From contig CALZFC010000144.1 of the NCBI GenBank assembly GCA_945643635.1, positions 124,001-188,000 on the forward strand: a stretch of DNA of 64,000 bases, in the 5' to 3' direction. Every line of letters begins with the position of its first letter. The first letter of the stretch is position 1. This DNA comes from Allodiplogaster sudhausi. Taxonomy: Eukaryota > Nematoda > Chromadorea > Rhabditida > Diplogasteridae. A program made the translations under genes and the position numbers. The notes beneath the pieces were generated by a model, which did no database searches, had not been told where the DNA came from, and worked only from the letters and a program-made list of their open reading frames with translations. Positions 1 to 9,925 of the stretch are shown piece by piece.

Positions 1-79
1 TAATTAGTCTGATAAAGTCCTGAAAGTGGGGAAGATCTGCATCCACAACAGCAGCTACCGTACTCTGTTGACTGGCACA

Positions 80-788
80 ATGCAAGATCGCGTCGGGACC
101 AGCTGCGGCTTCGTACGCTTCGGTATTCTCTCACTGACGACGCTCTTCTTGGCTTTGATCATGTCGTGGTGGGGCGATGGTCTATTTATTTCTTTGTCTA
201 TTTCGCATTCCATTTTTTTTTCTTATTTTTTGCTGCACTATCTTTGTCTATTTGTTACTTTGATTTCTATTTAAGCATCATCAACAACAAGAGGCGGGAT
301 AAGCAAGAAAGTAACCGGCGAATAATAATATAGTAGCGCTAGATAAAGAGTTTGAACGCATATGTTCATGAAGTTGCCGGTTTTGAAGTAGGAGTGCTGC
401 TCTGACCTACCGAATCAAATTCTCTACCCGCCTATTTTCACGCCACAATGGCACATAATGTAATGAAAGAAAATCGCTCAAAGCCTTATGTATATATGCC
501 TTATCCACATATGTATAAAACAACTTATTGTTAGGTTCATTATTCCCTGGATACCTCTTTTGTAATTTGATTTAATTCTAAACAAAAAAAGAACGTATTG
601 TGCCCGTCCCTTAGCTCTCTCACCTACAACGCATCTTTCGTGTCTATAATGGTGCCCCTCGACGAGATGAAGAAGCTCACCAACGACTCCGCATTGATAG
701 CGGCGTACCAAGAGAAGCAGGTGAACTGAGAGAGAGAGAGAAAGAGAGAGAGAGAAAGAGAGAGAGTGAGAGAAAGAGAGAGAGAGAT

Positions 789-822
<34 letters not shown>

Positions 823-2941
823 GGGGAGACACAACAAGAGGGAGACAGGTAGAGCAAGAGGTAAAGATGTTCAGGATGACAGATACTCTCTCTCTCATTT
901 GCAGAAGAGCCTACCTCTCGCCGAGAGCCGCTTTTTCTTCACTACGATTGAGAAGTGCTTTACATTTGCTGGTATTAGCGCGATAATTGCATTTTGTATA
1001 TCCCTGATTTTAGTTTGTATTAATTGTTTTTATTCAGCTACAGATTAAACTTTCTAGGTATCTTTACGGGATCAATAATTTCGGCGCAGCCCGTGAATGG
1101 CCTGCTCATTCGATATGGCCCTAGACATACCATAGCTGTGATGGGGTGAGATGGGAAAGGCGCCGTCTCATTATCTCACACACACTCTCTTTCTTTCTTC
1201 CTCTTTCTTTCTTTCATTCTTTTCTTCTCTCTCTCTCTCTCTCTCTCTCTCTGCTTCCAGACTTCTCGCCGTCTTCCTAGTCGCGATCACTCCTATAGTC
1301 ATCTCGGTCTCCCTCGTCGGCTTCGTCATTTTGCGACTTCTTCAAGTAATCATTAAAAAAAATAGCTACAATGAGCGAGAGGAGAGAGAAAGAGAGAGAA
1401 GAGAGAACGAGAGAATCCATTCCTTTCATCTCCTCAGGGCATCACTATGTCGAATCTCTTCGCTGCCATCGGCTACACGGTCAATGCATGGGCGCCAGCC
1501 ACTGAGAAGGTAGGGGAAGCAGCTTATTCTTCTCCCTGGCTCTTCGTGAGCGGTTGCCTCCCTCTTGTTGACCGATGTCTTCGACATTGAAAGACATTGA
1601 ACTGCAATAACAGCGTCTAGTAATCACATCTGTAGGTCTCTCTGTCTCAGTCTTTCTCTCTCTCACTCGCACTATCGCTTTCTATCTCACTTTCTCTGTC
1701 TCTTTTTTTCAGTATCTCTCTCTCTGTCTCTCTATGTCACTCTCTTCAGGGAATCTTCATTGCTGTTCTCTTCGGCTATGTCGAGCTTTCACCTTTAATG
1801 ACGATGCCGATTAGCGGAGTGATCGCTCACTCATGTAAGTTGTTGTTTTCACACATATGCGTAGGCGGTGTAATGGTTAGCATAGATGCTATCCAGGCAT
1901 TCGACGGGGGGTTGACCCCCTCCCTCGAAAGGAACAGTAGTTCATTTGAATGAAATACACTAACAAGCCATTGGAACACACCAATTACATACATGAGTAG
2001 TCTATCAATACATGACAAGTAGATTTTTTTAAAGCGTACCATCAGTTTCAGGAATAATGAGGAAAAGTACATAGGTTGAGAGAAGACTAAATTGATTGCA
2101 GACGGCTGGCCAGCTGTCTTCTACGCACACGGGATCGCATGCTTGACTGTGACGTTAGCTTGGTTCGCCTTCTACAGGTCAACTCGCTGAATCTGCCATC
2201 GTGCTCTCTCTCTTTCTCTCTCTCTCTCTCATTCTCTCTTTCTCTGTTTCTCTCTTTCTCTTCCTCTCAATTTCTCTCTCCTCTCATTCTTTCGATCTCT
2301 CTCCCTCTCGGTTTCTCTCTCTCTCTCTCTTTCTTTACCTGGAACCCTTCGATTACCATCTTCTCTATTGACCCCGTGTAATCGTTTCAGAAATCAGCCA
2401 CAAGAACATCCTCTCATCGGAATTGACGAAATCGAGAAGATCCTCTCCGGGAAGCAAGTGGCAGTCCCGCCGCAGAAGCGCCAGGAGGTCACTCACTAAT
2501 TTGTTGAAAAATAAAAAGAGAAATATTTAAATATTCGGCCCCTCATCGTCGAACCAGAAGCAGGTCCAGGCCCGACGGAGGAAAATTCCATTCAAATAGA
2601 GAACATTTCGTATTGTATCGCATGTGAAATAAATTGGGCAGATTTAATTTTGATTTGGGCCGGCCACCCCTGGTCATGCGATCTCTCTGGCGTGACTACT
2701 AGTGTTCTCGTGATCGGACAGGTACCATTCCTCGCCATCATGACGACGCCGGCAATTCTTGCCAGCTGGGGCTGTGCGTACGGCATCTTCCTTATCTCTC
2801 ATTTCGTCATCTCCTACTCCTCCATGTGCGTTTAATTGTGACGGTCTCCCTCTCTCTGTTCTTTCTCTCTTGCTCTCTCGCGTTCACTGTCTATCTCTCT
2901 CTCTCTCTTTCTCTCTCGCTCCTCTTCTCTATTTCTCTTAT

Positions 2942-2975
<34 letters not shown>

Positions 2976-4828
2976 ATCCATCTCATTTCCAGTTACATTT
3001 CGTATGCCCTTAACTACGACGCGAAGAGTGCAGGCTTGATGTCAATTGGGCCGCTCTCTGTGCTGGTCGCCATCAAGTTCTGCTCCGGAATTCTCTCCGA
3101 CAGGCTGCGTGTGCCTGAGGTGGGGGGAATAATGGAAAGTGGGAGATGGGGAGCAGAAGAGAATGGAAGATTAAGTGATTTAAAGTTGGGAAGACAGAGA
3201 GAAAGTCATGGAAGAACGATGGCGAGAGTGAGAAAAAAAGATAAAGAGGTAGCATTCAGCAAAGCAAGCCCGAATTCGGCGACTGAGCTAATAAAGGAGA
3301 GTAATGGAGAAAGAAGTAAGATCTCTCTCTCTCTCTCTTTCTCTCTATTTCTCTCTCTCTCACACTCTCTTTCTAGCTCTCATTTTTCTTTCTTTCTCTC
3401 TCTCTCTCCTTTTACAGCTGCTCAAAATGCGCGTCTTCAACTCGATCGCGATGTACGGCATCTCTGCTTGCTTCATCGCTCGTTTCTTCATCCCGCAGCA
3501 GCACAACTTTGTCGATCTTCTTCTCATGGGTACAGGGGCAATTCCAGGGTTATAGCGATATATTGCAAAAAAAAAGTGTCTTTTAAGAAAGCTTGAACGC
3601 GAAAACTCCTACCACTATTACTCTGAAAAGTCCGATGCATCCAAATTCCTCTTCTACTTGTTGCTTCTGGTAATCTGTAGAGTTAAGTAAAACATAGGCT
3701 AATCCAATATGCTTAAAGGAGTAGTTCACTGAATAATTTACTTATGGTTTTATGAACGTGGATCTATTCGCATCTGTCTAAAACATACAAAGTTTGTATC
3801 ATTTTTGCCAACAGGCTACAAAGTAACAAAAGGTATTAGGGGAATTAAGGCGCTGCCTGCCGGAGATCACCAGTGACGGTTTCCAATTTGGCGCTTTCCC
3901 TGGGGTGCCAACCCAATACTCCCAGGGCAGTACTCTTCGTAGCATGCTACTTCCACTTGTGCCATCCCCTGAGGGTAGCAGGGGTAGTCGCCCACGGGTG
4001 GGATCGAACTCGGGGTCCATGCGTGCAACCTCGTGCTACAAAGTAACGATGACACAAAATATGGTTCGGCCAAAATTTTTACTGTAGCTATTAGCCACCC
4101 TCCTATCTCACCCGTTCTCTAACCAGAAGAAGGCCAAATATTCGATGACGCGCTTTCAAATTGGTCCTAATGTACACCTGTGAATCTTTCATGCTTCGGT
4201 ATTTTTTTCAGCAGACAGCATTCATTCCTTACATGAACTAACCATCGAAAAATCGCTCCTTTATTCGGAGTTCTGGAATAAGGTAAGCAAGTGAATGTGT
4301 TCAGTCCTTCCGATCGGCCTTTTTGGGTTCCACGCCGCTGGCTATCCGAAGGGAATCGTGCTGGTGTCGAAGGAACATAGCCCCTTTGTCATGTCAGTCG
4401 TGCAGGTTTGTAGGAATAGGGAAAGAGCGAGCAGAGATGGAGCTAGAGAGAGAAAAGAAAGAGAGAGAGAGAGAGAGAATAGAGAGAACGTTCTGAGATG
4501 ACCGCCAGCCTGTCCATGATGACTGGCTCATTTCTCCTGCCGATCCTCACTGAATTCAATACTCTCGACGAGTGGAACATCGTGTTTTTGCTCTACGCTG
4601 GTTCTAATCTTTACCATTTATTTTTATTTCAAATCTTTTAAATATAGCCCATTAAACATCAATTTTAAATTGTTTCAACATCCAGGTGTGCTAACAATAA
4701 CAAACACAATCTTCCTGCTGACGGCAAAGGCGACTCCGGCGTCGTGGACGGCGACAGTAACATCGGCGAGGGATACTGCAGAGAAGGGTGCCGTTAAGAA
4801 GAATATTGTAGACAGGGACATATGCTGA
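80..4828 (+). CDS. SLC17-like major facilitator transporter, about 15 exons
   Basis: Predicted multi-pass membrane transporter of the MFS anion-cation symporter (SLC17, sialin/phosphate-transporter-like) group. Exons I place: 80-179, ~615-720, 905-971, 1058-1145, 1261-1345, 1438-1509, 1750-1834, 2102-2177, 2391-2487, 2722-2825, 2993-3119, 3418-3529, 4305-4405, 4498-4600, 4686-4828. From exon 3 to exon 15 every junction keeps phase with GT-AG borders, giving roughly 488 residues, normal for the family. Recognisable stretches include YGWPAVFYAHGIA, FIARFFIPQQHNF, GLFGFHAAGYPKG and the ending VLTITNTIFLLTAKATPASW. The exon 1 to exon 2 junction is off by one base in my reading, so the first exon or its donor may be wrong. 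Introns carry (GA)n after donors or (CT)n before acceptors. A broken second copy lies at 9926-11652. Family assignment is from remembered motif style; SLC17 subgroup is less sure than MFS. Confidence 0.8.
285..450 (-). mobile_element. Relic of TTAA-type MITE
   Basis: Read on the minus strand, this stretch resembles the inner and right part of the MITE at 52453-52687: both share GGCGGGTAGA, TACGGTAGGTCAGAGC-like, CTCCTA, CATTCAAACTC or a near form, TCTAGCGCTAC and ATTATTCGCCGG in the same order. It sits in intron 1 of the transporter gene. Ends are decayed and no target duplication is visible. Confidence 0.55.
729..829. repeat. (GA)n microsatellite
   Basis: Imperfect GA dinucleotide run starting a few bases after the donor of exon 2 of the transporter gene. 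Open reading frames in this run on the minus strand (Leu/Ser repeats) are artefacts of the repeat. Confidence 0.9.
1181..1255. repeat. (CT)n microsatellite before a splice acceptor
   Basis: Pyrimidine run directly upstream of the CAG acceptor at 1258-1260. It acts as an expanded polypyrimidine tract. Similar runs precede the acceptors at 2390, 2992 and 3417. Confidence 0.85.
2200..2335. repeat. (CT)n microsatellite in intron 8
   Basis: Imperfect CT/TTCT run between the donor at 2178 and the acceptor at 2390 of the transporter gene. Confidence 0.85.
2845..2975. repeat. (CT)n microsatellite in intron 10
   Basis: Long CT-rich stretch between the donor at 2826 and the acceptor at 2992. The equivalent intron of the second gene copy (10440-10485) is also CT-rich but shorter, so the run changed length after duplication. 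Confidence 0.85.
3320..3412. repeat. (CT)n microsatellite in intron 11
   Basis: CT-rich run just before the acceptor at 3415-3417. The matching intron in the second gene copy (10611-10694) has only a short CT tract. Confidence 0.85.
3714..4190 (+). mobile_element. Older TTAA-type MITE relic interrupted by the SINE
   Basis: Starts TTAAAGGAGTAGT and continues into AATAATTTA, like the left end of the MITE at 52453. After the nested SINE it shows TAGCTATTAGCCACCCTCCTAT, CGTTCTCT and TTCAAATTGGTC, matching the inner blocks of that MITE in order. The right end is not visible. Part of the same sequence persists in intron 12 of the second transporter copy (about 10915-11000). Confidence 0.5.
3828..4034 (-). 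mobile_element. SINE-like retroposon with 13-bp target duplication
   Basis: A 207-bp insert lies between identical 13-bp direct repeats GCTACAAAGTAAC at 3815-3827 and 4035-4047. On the minus strand it begins with a Pol III B-box-like motif (AGTTCGATCCC) about 25 bases in, and ends CCTAATACCTTTT. A partial copy of the same family is at about 32960-33045 on the plus strand, sharing the GGGTTGG, AAATTGGAA.CCGTCA.TGGTGA and CCGGCAGGC blocks. The A box seems missing, so this is probably a 5'-truncated tRNA-derived SINE. It sits in intron 12 of the transporter, nested in an older MITE relic. Confidence 0.75.
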
Positions 4829-4989
4829 TGGTGAGAATGATACTGTTGCAGATGAATCCACAACATCTGAACAACTCGAAAATGGAAGTCATGACAACGA
4901 TTTAATGAATCGTGACTAGAATACTTCTTCGAACGCTACTCCATAGAATGCACGTGTTTTGATTTTCTTTTAGTTTCTAAATAGCTAAT

Positions 4990-5440
4990 AATTTTTGACC
5001 CGCAATAACGAAATAATGCTTGTAATGTTTGTGTGATGCTTTTTTAAAGTTCTTTTTATTAGTACTCCCCCCCCTCTTTATTAGAACCCCACTTGGCAAA
5101 TTCATTCAAATTCTCTGGTAAAACGGATATTTCAGTGATGATTCCATTGAATTCGGGCTATGATTCTTCTTTTATGAAAAAAAAATGTTGCCATCCAGCT
5201 TTTGGGGTATCACATTGAAGAATAGTATTCCTCCCACTAATAGTACCCCTCCCTCGCAAGGGTATTTTAAAGTAGTACCTCGGGGTAGTATTAGAGAAAA
5301 TAAGGTTTTGGTTTTTAATAATAAAGGAATAACGAAATGACGTTAATTGTAATATTTGTGTGATGACTGAAAATTGTTCTTTGTTAAGTTTTTCCCCGTT
5401 CCATTATAAAAGTGGCGAATTTGTGTGCTTTGTGCAGAAA
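4990..5440. repeat. Duplicated downstream block
   Basis: Contains two related segments (about 5000-5050 and 5328-5440) with the run TAACGAAAT..TGTAAT.TTTGTGTGATG, followed in the second by GTTCCATTATAAAAGTGG. Related segments lie at 7411-7520 and 11700-11790. These mark old local duplications downstream of the transporter copies. No gene is seen between 4830 and 5860. Confidence 0.6.
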
Positions 5441-5869
5441 TTGATAATTTTTTTCTGGTTTTTTTTCAAGGTGATGGCCTTTGCGACTTCGAATTCTCGA
5501 TCACTTAGTTTTCCTGCATAATTGATTCTGTGTCTTTGTTTTTGTTCCATCAGAGACACAGAGGGTCAGGGAGAGGGGTGGGGGAGGAAGAGGGAAGTGC
5601 GAGAGGCATTGGCAGGGAGGAAGACAGATAGAGACAAGGAGTGATAGAGAACAGAGAGGTAGCACAAGATATAAAAAATAGTATGTTAAAGTGCAAGGAG
5701 AGATGCCGTGTGAGGAGAGTGGCTGACCGGGGCAGATAGAATAGGAGGCTTCAGCAATCGTTCGAAACCTTTCATAACTATAGCGATATTTCAGAGGAAA
5801 TGCTGGTGAGTGAGATGTCAGAGAGATCTTCTAATTAAACAAAGAACAGGGACCTCTCCCTTCCTGATT

Positions 5870-6240
5870 CTTCTGGAAAGGGCCGGGGCAGACGTTAGCC
5901 CCTTCCGGAATGTTCTGGAAAATTCCGGATCCTGGGGCCGAACTCTGTCCTTTCCGGAACCATATTGAATGTTTCCAGGACCCATGGCCCATGTTGGTAA
6001 TTTTCGGAATGTTCTGGAAAATGCCATGGCCCGGGTCGGAAGTCGGGCCGGCCATTCCTGAACCTTCTCGTATGTTTCCAGGAGCCAGGGCAGACGTAAG
6101 CCCCTTCCGGAACGTTTAGGAAAATTCCATGTCCCGAGGCTAAAATTTGTCCTTTCCGGATCGTTCTCGTATGTTTTCAGGACCAAGGGCACACGTTGGC
6201 ACCTTGCGGAATGTTCTTAGAAAGTCCAGGATCCGTGAGT
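5870..6240 (+). repeat. About 100-bp tandem repeat carrying heat-shock elements
   Basis: Four diverged units of about 100 bp, each with a GTTTCCAGGA.CCA-type start and a core of alternating TTC/GAA pentamers. The best core, 5902-5926, is five perfect contiguous pentamers (cTTCc gGAAt gTTCt gGAAa aTTCc), the textbook heat-shock factor site. Cores at 6001-6025, 6104-6128 and near 6213 are progressively less perfect. A detached unit lies at 7631-7740. Minus-strand frames through the block are open but look like a by-product of GC-rich repeats. Confidence 0.8.
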
Positions 6241-6515
6241 AAGAGACTGACCGACGCAGATAGGCGAGACGGTTACTTCAGTAATCGTTCTAAATCTTTC
6301 ATGAAGAGGGAAGACGTTGGCGGGTGCAGAAGTTGGCCTCTTGGGGTGGCTCTAAAGTCGCATCGTTCGCAGTAGTTTTTACAATTTGGATACTTCAAAC
6401 TTGGTTAATTAAACCGAAGGAGCATGGAAGCTTCCAGAAGAAATCGGTTACAAAAACACGCTTAGCGCTTTATAATTAGTTAGCTATCTATTTGTGCAGA
6501 GATGAATAAATAAGC
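6240..6515 (+). repeat. Segmental duplication block, copy 1
   Basis: About 240 bp shared nearly word for word with 12225-12500, including TTCAGTAATCGTTC, GAAGACGTTGGCGGGTGCAG, AACTTGGTTAATTAAACCGA and TTAGCTATCTATTTGTGCAG. A more diverged third copy is at 7740-7870. It follows the transporter gene here and its broken copy there, so it belongs to the same duplication. Confidence 0.8.
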
Positions 6516-6665
6516 GGCCGGTGAGGAGAGGTTGCTAACCCGGCGAGGAAGATTCTCCGCCTCAAAGGTTAGCCAGACTTCAATTTCACTTTCTTTATTT
6601 ATGGTTAGATCACAAATAAGTTTTACAAATTTTTATCGACAAAATTCCAACATTTTTTCGCACAG

Positions 6666-6824
6666 TGCCGGATGTGCGAGTACAGCTATGTGGAAACGCC
6701 GGTTTCCGGACCGGGCTGGTTCAATTACACCGGCCACTTGGTACCTGGCCCTGATGATGGCTCCTCATGCAGAACCTTTACTCTCATTTGCGGAGAAGCA
6801 GATTCAACATCATCGTACATCGAG
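6666..6824 (+). pseudogene. Lone middle exon of six-cysteine secreted family
   Basis: After a CGCACAG acceptor the frame reads CRMCEYSYVETPVSGPGWF and later SSCRTFTLICGEAD, ending SSYIE before GCTTGA. This matches exon 2 of the intact gene at 24145-24681 (CQGC..., GC.NYTLTCGGEA..., SSIQ then GCTTGT). The exon is 53 codons in phase 0 on both sides. No leader exon and no third exon are found nearby, so it is probably a stranded duplicate. The 3' border is the non-canonical GC donor seen in all copies, or a stop two codons on (GCT TGA). Confidence 0.65.
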
Positions 6825-7279
6825 GCTTGAATTTCATTCTGTTTGCCCTTGTCGAATTTCTCGATTAGGAATTGCCGACCGCCAACAAATGATGCCATTA
6901 TTGCGAAATGGCTTTTTTTTTAGGGTTCATAGGCAAAATCGATTATGAAAGCTTACCTGAATCCTAATTTGCTGCCGACTTTAGGAAAGAAAAAAGACTT
7001 TCTTGTCTATGACAAAAATTTTCTTTGCCTTTTTTGCGCGTCTTCGCTGTAGCCATACAAATGTATGCTTTTATGAGACTCAAGGAACATAATCAGAACA
7101 TGATTGCAATATCATATTTATAGGAGGGCGATATCGGAAAAAAAACATTGTTAAAGGTCGTACAAACCTGTTTCGTTATCATTCTTCTTTTTTAAAGAAT
7201 GGATCCTTTTTTCGTCGTAAAACATAGATCCGAAACGTGCACATCCAGAGACAAGTTGGAGACCCCGCATCCATAAATA

Positions 7280-7316
7280 CTCTCTCTCTTTCTCTCTTTC
7301 TTTCTCGCTCTCTCTG

Positions 7317-7347
<31 letters not shown>

Positions 7348-7366
7348 TTCTTTTTCTCTTTCTCTG
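7280..7366. repeat. (CT)n microsatellite
   Basis: Imperfect CT run with TTTC interruptions. The rest of 6960-8280 shows no coding signal apart from the HSE unit at 7631-7740 and a duplicated block at 7740-7870. Confidence 0.85.
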
Positions 7367-7630
7367 TGTAAGGGTGTCTATGTGAATGTCTGTTTCCTAC
7401 CTTTCGCATACGCAATGAAATGATGTTAATTGTAATGTTTGTGTGATGATAGAAAATAAGCCTTTTTTAAATTTTTAACCCGTTCCATGATTAAAGTGCA
7501 AATTTGTGTGCTCTGTACAGGTAGTCATGCGATTAATAATGTTTATCTCGTCTCTTTGTCAAGGTGATAACCATGCAACTTTCTTATTTCAATTCACGAT
7601 TACTTAATTGTATGCATTAGTGATTTCGGA

Positions 7631-7740
7631 ACCTTCTCGAATGTTTCTAAAACCCAGGGCACACGTTGGACCCTTCGGGAATGTTCAGGAAAATTCGTGT
7701 CCCGAGGCCGAACTTTGCCGTAACCTTCTCGTTAACCCAA
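7631..7740 (+). repeat. Detached heat-shock-element repeat unit
   Basis: Single copy of the about 100-bp unit of 5870-6240. Its core at 7673-7697 again has five perfect alternating pentamers (cTTCg gGAAt gTTCa gGAAa aTTCg). It is followed directly by a copy of the segmental block (7740-7870). Confidence 0.75.
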
Positions 7741-8289
7741 GGGGGTCGCAACATTGGTAGTGCTAGGAAAGTCGCAACGTTCGCAGTGGTTTTAACAATT
7801 TGCATACCTTAAACTTGGGAAATTAAATCGGGAGGAGCTTGGAAGATTCCAAAAGAAAGTATTCATTTTCAAGAGTTGACATTGTCATAACATATCTGTG
7901 GAGAGAGGAATTCAATCGGCAATTGTTGCCAATACTGACAGGCATAAGGACAGAAGGGTGATTAGCATTCATTACCTATGCAGCACCAACGTTGGGAACA
8001 CTCAACTACAGCTTTGGATTATGAGGGAAATCAGTACGTTTACCTGCTGACGCAAGCGATCGCACCAGCAAGGGAGAGGAGACATCATCACATTTAGAGT
8101 GCAACCTTCTAGGTCTCCCGGTTATACCATTCATTATATTGAAAATGGAATAAAATTCATTATTATAAAGAATAAATTTGTTTTTCATCTTTCCCAATCA
8201 AGAATATACAGCATCGGAACGATTTGAAAAAAAAACATTTTGTTCAAATTTTTTTTACAATTTTCTGTCTTTAATTCTAGAACATCCAG

Positions 8290-8591
8290 ATTCTAATAGA
8301 GCACACCGTTTTCTAGACAAGAATGACTCAGCTCCACTTCCATTCAGCCAACAGCCTCAATTGACACGTTGTTGTCATTTGGATGGTATATAATAGAGAT
8401 TAAATTCAGCTAGTCTCATGCCCGAGACATATGTACGTTTGGGAGCACATCTTTGTCACAGAACAACGAACAAGCGGAGTATAAAGGAAGGACGGCAGCC
8501 CTTGTTTCCATAAGCCATCGATTAATCATGAAGTTCCTATTGGTCGTTCCAACCATTTGCTTCTATCCATACGATAAGAATCGCAAATAGT
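8290..8591 (+). pseudogene. Promoter and leader relic, six-cysteine family, copy 1
   Basis: An upstream conserved block (8290-8388, with TCTAATAGAGCACACCGTTT and the GTTGTCATTTGG end) is followed by GGGAGCACATCTTTGTCACA, GAACAACGAACAAGCGGAG, a TATA box (GTATAAAG, 8479) and CCATAAGCCATCGATTAATC just before ATGAAGTTCCT at 8529. The leader runs MKFLLVVPTICFYPY and stops at 8591. No second exon follows, because the sequence turns into the upstream block of the next copy. Relic by duplication breakpoint. Confidence 0.7.
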
Positions 8592-8629
8592 AAGCATATC
8601 GATGTTCTGTTCGATTAACTTTTCTGTCA

Positions 8630-8850
8630 GATTCTAATGGAGCACGCCGTTTTCGAGACATGAATGACACAGCTCCAGTTCCGTTCAACCAACAGCCTCA
8701 ACTGAAACGTTGTTGTCATTTCTCCGAGACATAAATTTGAGGGCACATCTTTGCTACAGAACAATGAACAAACCGAGTATAAATAGGATTGCGAGGTGCC
8801 TGTAGCTTCCATAAAGCATCGTGCAAACATGAAGTTCCTTCTGTTCGCAC
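8630..8850 (+). pseudogene. Promoter and leader relic, six-cysteine family, copy 2
   Basis: Repeats the same order: TCTAATGGAGCACGCCGTTT block at 8634-8725, GGGCACATCTTTGCTACAGA, ACAATGAACAAACCGAG, TATA box GTATAAATAGG (about 8778), CCATAAAGCATCGTGCAAAC, then ATGAAGTTCCTTCTG at 8829. The leader MKFLLFALRKFVKYMFS is open to 8881. No exon with the cysteine motif follows before the transporter pseudogene. Confidence 0.65.
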
Positions 8851-9079
8851 TCAGAAAATTTGTGAAATATATGTTTTCATGAGATACGATGACAAGCATA
8901 GCGAGATAAAGAGTGGCTTGAGCCTTCAGAGTCTTTATAGTCTCACTTTAACCATTAGACATGAATGACCTGCGTGGCGCAAGTTGTTCCTCTCACCGCT
9001 CCACTGTGAGACCCTTTTATACGATAAATTATCATTGCTTCATTGTTCCATCAGCAAAGTGCAATGCATTGATTGAGAG

Positions 9080-9110
9080 AGAGAGAGAGTGTATGTGTGA
9101 GAGAGAGAGT
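9080..9110. repeat. (GA)n microsatellite
   Basis: Short GA run. The surrounding 8900-9900 interval shows microsatellite (GA, then CT at 9335-9530) and an 18-bp-class inverted repeat CAGAATATTCACGTGTGAA / TTCACACATGAATATTCTGAA around 9173-9223, and no gene. Confidence 0.6.
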
Positions 9111-9925
9111 GAGAGAGCGTGAGAAAAGAGGATTGTGATTTATTCTCTCTATATATTCCCAGTTATTAGAATACAGAATATTCACGTGTGAAGATCTTTC
9201 CCTGATTCACACATGAATATTCTGAATTCTTGCATGCCTCGCTTATCGCTTGTCGATCATTTCGTTTATATGTGAAGCGGGTATATTGTTTTACTTTCCC
9301 ACTCTTTCATTCTCTCGGTTTCTAATGGATCTTCCCACTCTCTCTCTCTCTCTGGCACTCTATCACTCTCTCACTGCAACCGTCCTTTTCATCTGTATCT
9401 CATTTCTTTGCACTTGCTTTACCTCATTCTACATATCAATATATTTTCTCTAATTGTCTCTCCTACTCTCTCTCTCTCTTTATCTATCTCTCACTGTTTA
9501 TTTCACTCTCGTGCTCTCTCTATCTTTCACTGTCTCTACCTCGTAATCCCCATGTTATATTCTCCCTCTGCATTATTTTATTTATAACAGTTGTTCTGAA
9601 GAGCGCACGGGTATTTATTTCTTCAACAAATCACTTTACCAACTGTAAATAGTTCTACTAGTATATTTCCGCATTGGTAAGGTAAGCGGAGCCAGGGAAC
9701 GAAATCACAGCATGTGCTTTTTGCGAACTCGATTTTCTATTCCGAAAGTTTAAAGAGAAATAGTCATTGAAATAGCTCGCCGTTGAATGTCTTTTTTATA
9801 TTTATTTTATCTACCGATTCTCTCTCTCACAATCAGAGCGTGTTCGTTTAATTCGTCTGATAAGGCCCAGAAAGTGGATCCCATAATAGCAGCTGCCGTA
9901 CCCGTTGACCTCAGTAACTCAAATG

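Noticed and set aside
478..898. Leu/Ser-rich frames on the minus strand (and similar ones at 11907-12386, 13892-14922, 30298-30483, 36460-36811)
   Set aside because: They translate (CT)n/(GA)n microsatellites and have no other coding features.
1861..1935. tRNA-like sequence (TAATGGTTAGCAT... then GGGGTTGACCCCC)
   Set aside because: Looks like a tRNA D-arm followed by a T-arm-like hairpin, but the acceptor stem does not pair and the B box is poor. At best a decayed tRNA-derived repeat.
5818..6192. Minus-strand 124-codon frame through the HSE repeat
   Set aside because: Explained by the about 100-bp repeat periodicity and its GC-rich composition; no domain or splice context.
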